Below, one piece after another: positions 13,067 through 14,445 of a stretch of DNA of 14,445 bases; positions within the stretch are counted from its first letter, which is position 1; every line of letters starts with the position of its first letter. The DNA is from an uncultured Oscillospiraceae bacterium (GTDB taxonomy: Bacteria; Bacillota; Clostridia; Oscillospirales; Oscillospiraceae). The DNA lies in the NCBI GenBank assembly GCA_905233785.1, contig CAJOCV010000026.1, positions 1 through 14,445 on the forward strand, read 5' to 3'. Under the pieces are notes generated by a model. It was not told the DNA's origin. It saw only the letters and a program-made list of their open reading frames with translations, and did no database searches. The position numbers were made by a program, and so were the translations under genes.

Positions 13067-14086
13067 ATGAAACAACAGTCACAAATCTTCATAGCCCTCT
13101 TTCTCGCGCTCTGCCTCACGCCCTTTGCGGGGCTGCTGATGGGCTTTGAGAGCGAGGGCGGCGCAAACGAAATTCTCGCTCCTCCGCCGAAGGCCGGCCC
13201 AACCGTGCTGGACGAATGCGCCGACTACATGGAAGACCGCTTTGCCCTGCGGCAGCATATGATCTCCCTCTGGTCGCTGTTGAATGAGCGGCTGCTGCAC
13301 ACCTCGACGGAGGAGCAGGTGATCCTGGGCGAGGACGGCTTTCTCTATTTCAGCGAAACGCTGGACGATTACACCGGCGTTTCCCTCACGGACACGCAGC
13401 TGGAGCAGATCGCCGTGCGCCTCGCCGCGCTGCAGCAGCAGCTGGAAGCCGAGGGCAAGGCCTTCGTCTTCACGATCGCGCCGAACAAAAACAGCCTCTA
13501 CCCCGAGCACATGCCCAAGCGATACCAAAACCGCCACGAAAACAGCAACGCCGTCCGCCTGGAGCCGTATCTGGAGCAGGCCGGTGTGAATTATGCAAAC
13601 CTTTTTTCCCCGCTCTCCGCAGAGCTGCTCTATTACCGCACGGACACCCACTGGACGCCCAGGGGCGCGGCGCTGGGGGCGGACACGATCCTCGCGGCGC
13701 TGGGCAGAGAGAGCGACTATTTTTCCCACGCTTTCGCCCAATCCGGCCTGCACAAGGGCGACCTGTACGAGATGCTCTACCCCGCCTTTGCAGGCCGGGA
13801 GGCGGAGACTGTGGATCTGACGGGGCTATTCTATACCGCTCTCACTGAGACGAACAAGGGCCACGCCATCACGATCCGCACCGAGAGTGAGCGCGGCACC
13901 GGAAGGCTTCTCTGCTATCGTGATTCCTTCGGCATCGCCCTCTACCCCTATCTCGCGGACGCCTTTGAGACCGCGATCTTCTCCCGCACGGCGGACTATG
14001 ATCTGAGCCGCTTTGCCGCTGCGGAGTACGACACCGTGGTTCTCGAAATCGTTGAGCGAAATCTCCCACGGCTTGCAGACGGCTGA
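13067..14086 (+). CDS. AlgJ/AlgX-like SGNH acetyltransferase partner
   Basis: This 339-residue protein has one N-terminal membrane anchor (about 7-27), placing the rest outside the cell. The early segment YMEDRFALRQHMISLWSLLN and the block LGEDGFLYFSE are typical of AlgX/AlgJ and DHHW-type proteins. Catalytic candidates are Ser287 in YRDSFG, and Asp193 and His195 in TDTHWTP, the same order of residues as in the acetyltransferase AlgX. Together with the MBOAT protein it probably O-acetylates an exported polysaccharide or wall polymer. The start is probably the ATG at 13067; a TTG two codons earlier (13061) is possible. There is no clear Shine-Dalgarno and the gap from the MBOAT stop is 9 nt, so translation is probably coupled. 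No good terminator follows. Confidence 0.88.
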   Translation: MKQQSQIFIALFLALCLTPFAGLLMGFESEGGANEILAPPPKAGPTVLDECADYMEDRFALRQHMISLWSLLNERLLHTSTEEQVILGEDGFLYFSETLDDYTGVSLTDTQLEQIAVRLAALQQQLEAEGKAFVFTIAPNKNSLYPEHMPKRYQNRHENSNAVRLEPYLEQAGVNYANLFSPLSAELLYYRTDTHWTPRGAALGADTILAALGRESDYFSHAFAQSGLHKGDLYEMLYPAFAGREAETVDLTGLFYTALTETNKGHAITIRTESERGTGRLLCYRDSFGIALYPYLADAFETAIFSRTADYDLSRFAAAEYDTVVLEIVERNLPRLADG

Positions 14087-14147
14087 TACGAATACCCGAC
14101 AGAAAACACGCAAGGCTTTCCGAGGCAGCTTTGCATCCGTGCCGTAG

Positions 14148-14166
14148 CGCCGATCATGGATCGGCG
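14148..14166. repeat. Inverted repeat CGCCGATC/GATCGGCG
   Basis: A perfect 8-bp stem, CGCCGATC (14148-14155) with GATCGGCG (14159-14166), has a 3-nt ATG loop. There is no T tract, so it is not a typical terminator. Confidence 0.65.
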
Positions 14167-14168
14167 GT

Positions 14169-14201
14169 AACGATTCAGTCCCGTTCCGGGACTAAATCGT
14201 T
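14169..14201. repeat. 15-bp hairpin with TTC loop
   Basis: AACGATT-C-AGTCCCG (14169-14183) pairs with CGGGACT-A-AATCGTT (14187-14201), with a single C/A mismatch and a TTC loop. No T tract follows, so a structured RNA or repeat element is more likely than a terminator. Confidence 0.75.
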
Positions 14202-14317
14202 AGAGGGGATGCACCCCGCTGCGCGCACTCGCGGCGGGGGAACGCTCGCACACTTGCGGGGCGAAACGCAGCGCTCAAAAGCTCGACACGGCGGCTCGGC
14301 TCTATGGACGTGGCCTC

Positions 14318-14343
14318 GGGACGCCGGGGCGTCGTCCCCTACA
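14318..14343. repeat. GTAGGGG element, reversed copy
   Basis: Read on the minus strand, TGTAGGGG (14343-14336) leads into a hairpin whose arms are GGGACG (14318-14323) and CGTCCC (14333-14338), with an alternative inner pairing of GACGCC and GGCGTC. The motif and layout resemble the copies near 9933 and 10009. Confidence 0.5.
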
Positions 14344-14363
14344 AGATAAAACGCAACTGATTT

Positions 14364-14419
14364 CGTAGGGGCTACCGCCGCCATCGACGCGAAATTAGTC
14401 CCTTTAGGGAGGCAGCCCG
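14364..14419. repeat. GTAGGGGC element, imperfect copy
   Basis: CGTAGGGGCTA (14364-14374) opens an imperfect inverted repeat: GGGCTACC (14369-14376) against GGCAGCCC (14411-14418), one mismatch. An inner palindrome TCCCT-TT-AGGGA lies at 14399-14410. Confidence 0.5.
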
Positions 14420-14445
14420 TAAAGCCACGATCAGCACCCGGCGAG

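Larger units (their letters stand above)
14087..14445. other. Gene-free, inverted-repeat-rich intergenic region
   Basis: I find no credible gene in these 359 bases. Short open frames on both strands lack ribosome sites and are Arg/Pro/Ser-rich by base composition. The stretch holds at least four inverted repeats (14148-14166, 14169-14201, 14318-14338, 14364-14419) and two GTAGGGG boundary motifs in opposite orientations. It looks like an accumulation of dispersed non-coding repeats or a decayed miniature element, continuing beyond the window. Confidence 0.65.

Noticed and set aside
14131..14384. Short open frames on both strands in the repeat-rich region
   Set aside because: No ribosome sites, no domains, and the frames simply translate inverted repeats in GC-rich DNA.

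Overview
The window is 14.4 kb of GC-rich bacterial chromosome (about 60% G+C by eye). It carries twelve complete protein genes, mostly with strong AGGAGG-type ribosome binding sites and TTGNNN/TATANT promoters. This base composition, the Gram-positive gene types (PepV-like dipeptidase, membrane-anchored HtrA, Xaa-Leu-Xaa-Xaa-Gly heptad protein, MBOAT/SGNH pair) and the dispersed GTAGGGGCG hairpins all suggest a high-GC gut Clostridia/Oscillospiraceae-type Firmicute. That placement is an inference, since there is no rRNA or marker gene here to confirm it. I see no tRNA, rRNA, CRISPR array, transposase or phage gene.

Layout. 1-2468 (minus): two tandem paralogous lipoproteins with leucine-rich repeats. 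2469-2598: a compact divergent promoter region in which one palindromic TTGCAA appears to be the -35 box of both promoters. 2599-3144 (plus): a YgjP/SprT-like zinc metallopeptidase, ending in a two-way terminator shared with a convergent gene. That gene (3211-4881, minus) encodes a membrane protein with a very long heptad-repeat coiled coil. 5058-6440 (plus): an M20 dipeptidase, divergent from the coiled-coil gene. 6519-9929 (plus): a tight three-gene operon of OmpR-type response regulator, HAMP histidine kinase and HtrA/DegP protease, which looks like a self-contained envelope-stress module. 9930-10135: two GTAGGGGCG hairpins, a two-way terminator and a heptanucleotide microsatellite. 10136-11059 (minus): prmA. 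11274-11519 (plus): a small zinc-ribbon protein with an elaborate leader. 11657-14086 (plus): an MBOAT acyltransferase plus an AlgJ/AlgX-like SGNH partner, probably for O-acetylation of a cell-surface polymer. 14087-14445: a gene-free stretch crowded with inverted repeats.

Most of the genes act at the cell envelope: lipoproteins, coiled-coil protein, two-component system with HtrA, and the acetylation pair. I did not find a clearly new multigene system. The observations most worth a second look are structural: the shared -35 box; two copies of a 35-nt terminator that differ only by two compensatory base-pair changes; covarying GTAGGGGCG hairpins; heptad-phased DNA repeats inside the coiled-coil gene; and the palindrome and hairpin in front of the zinc-ribbon gene.
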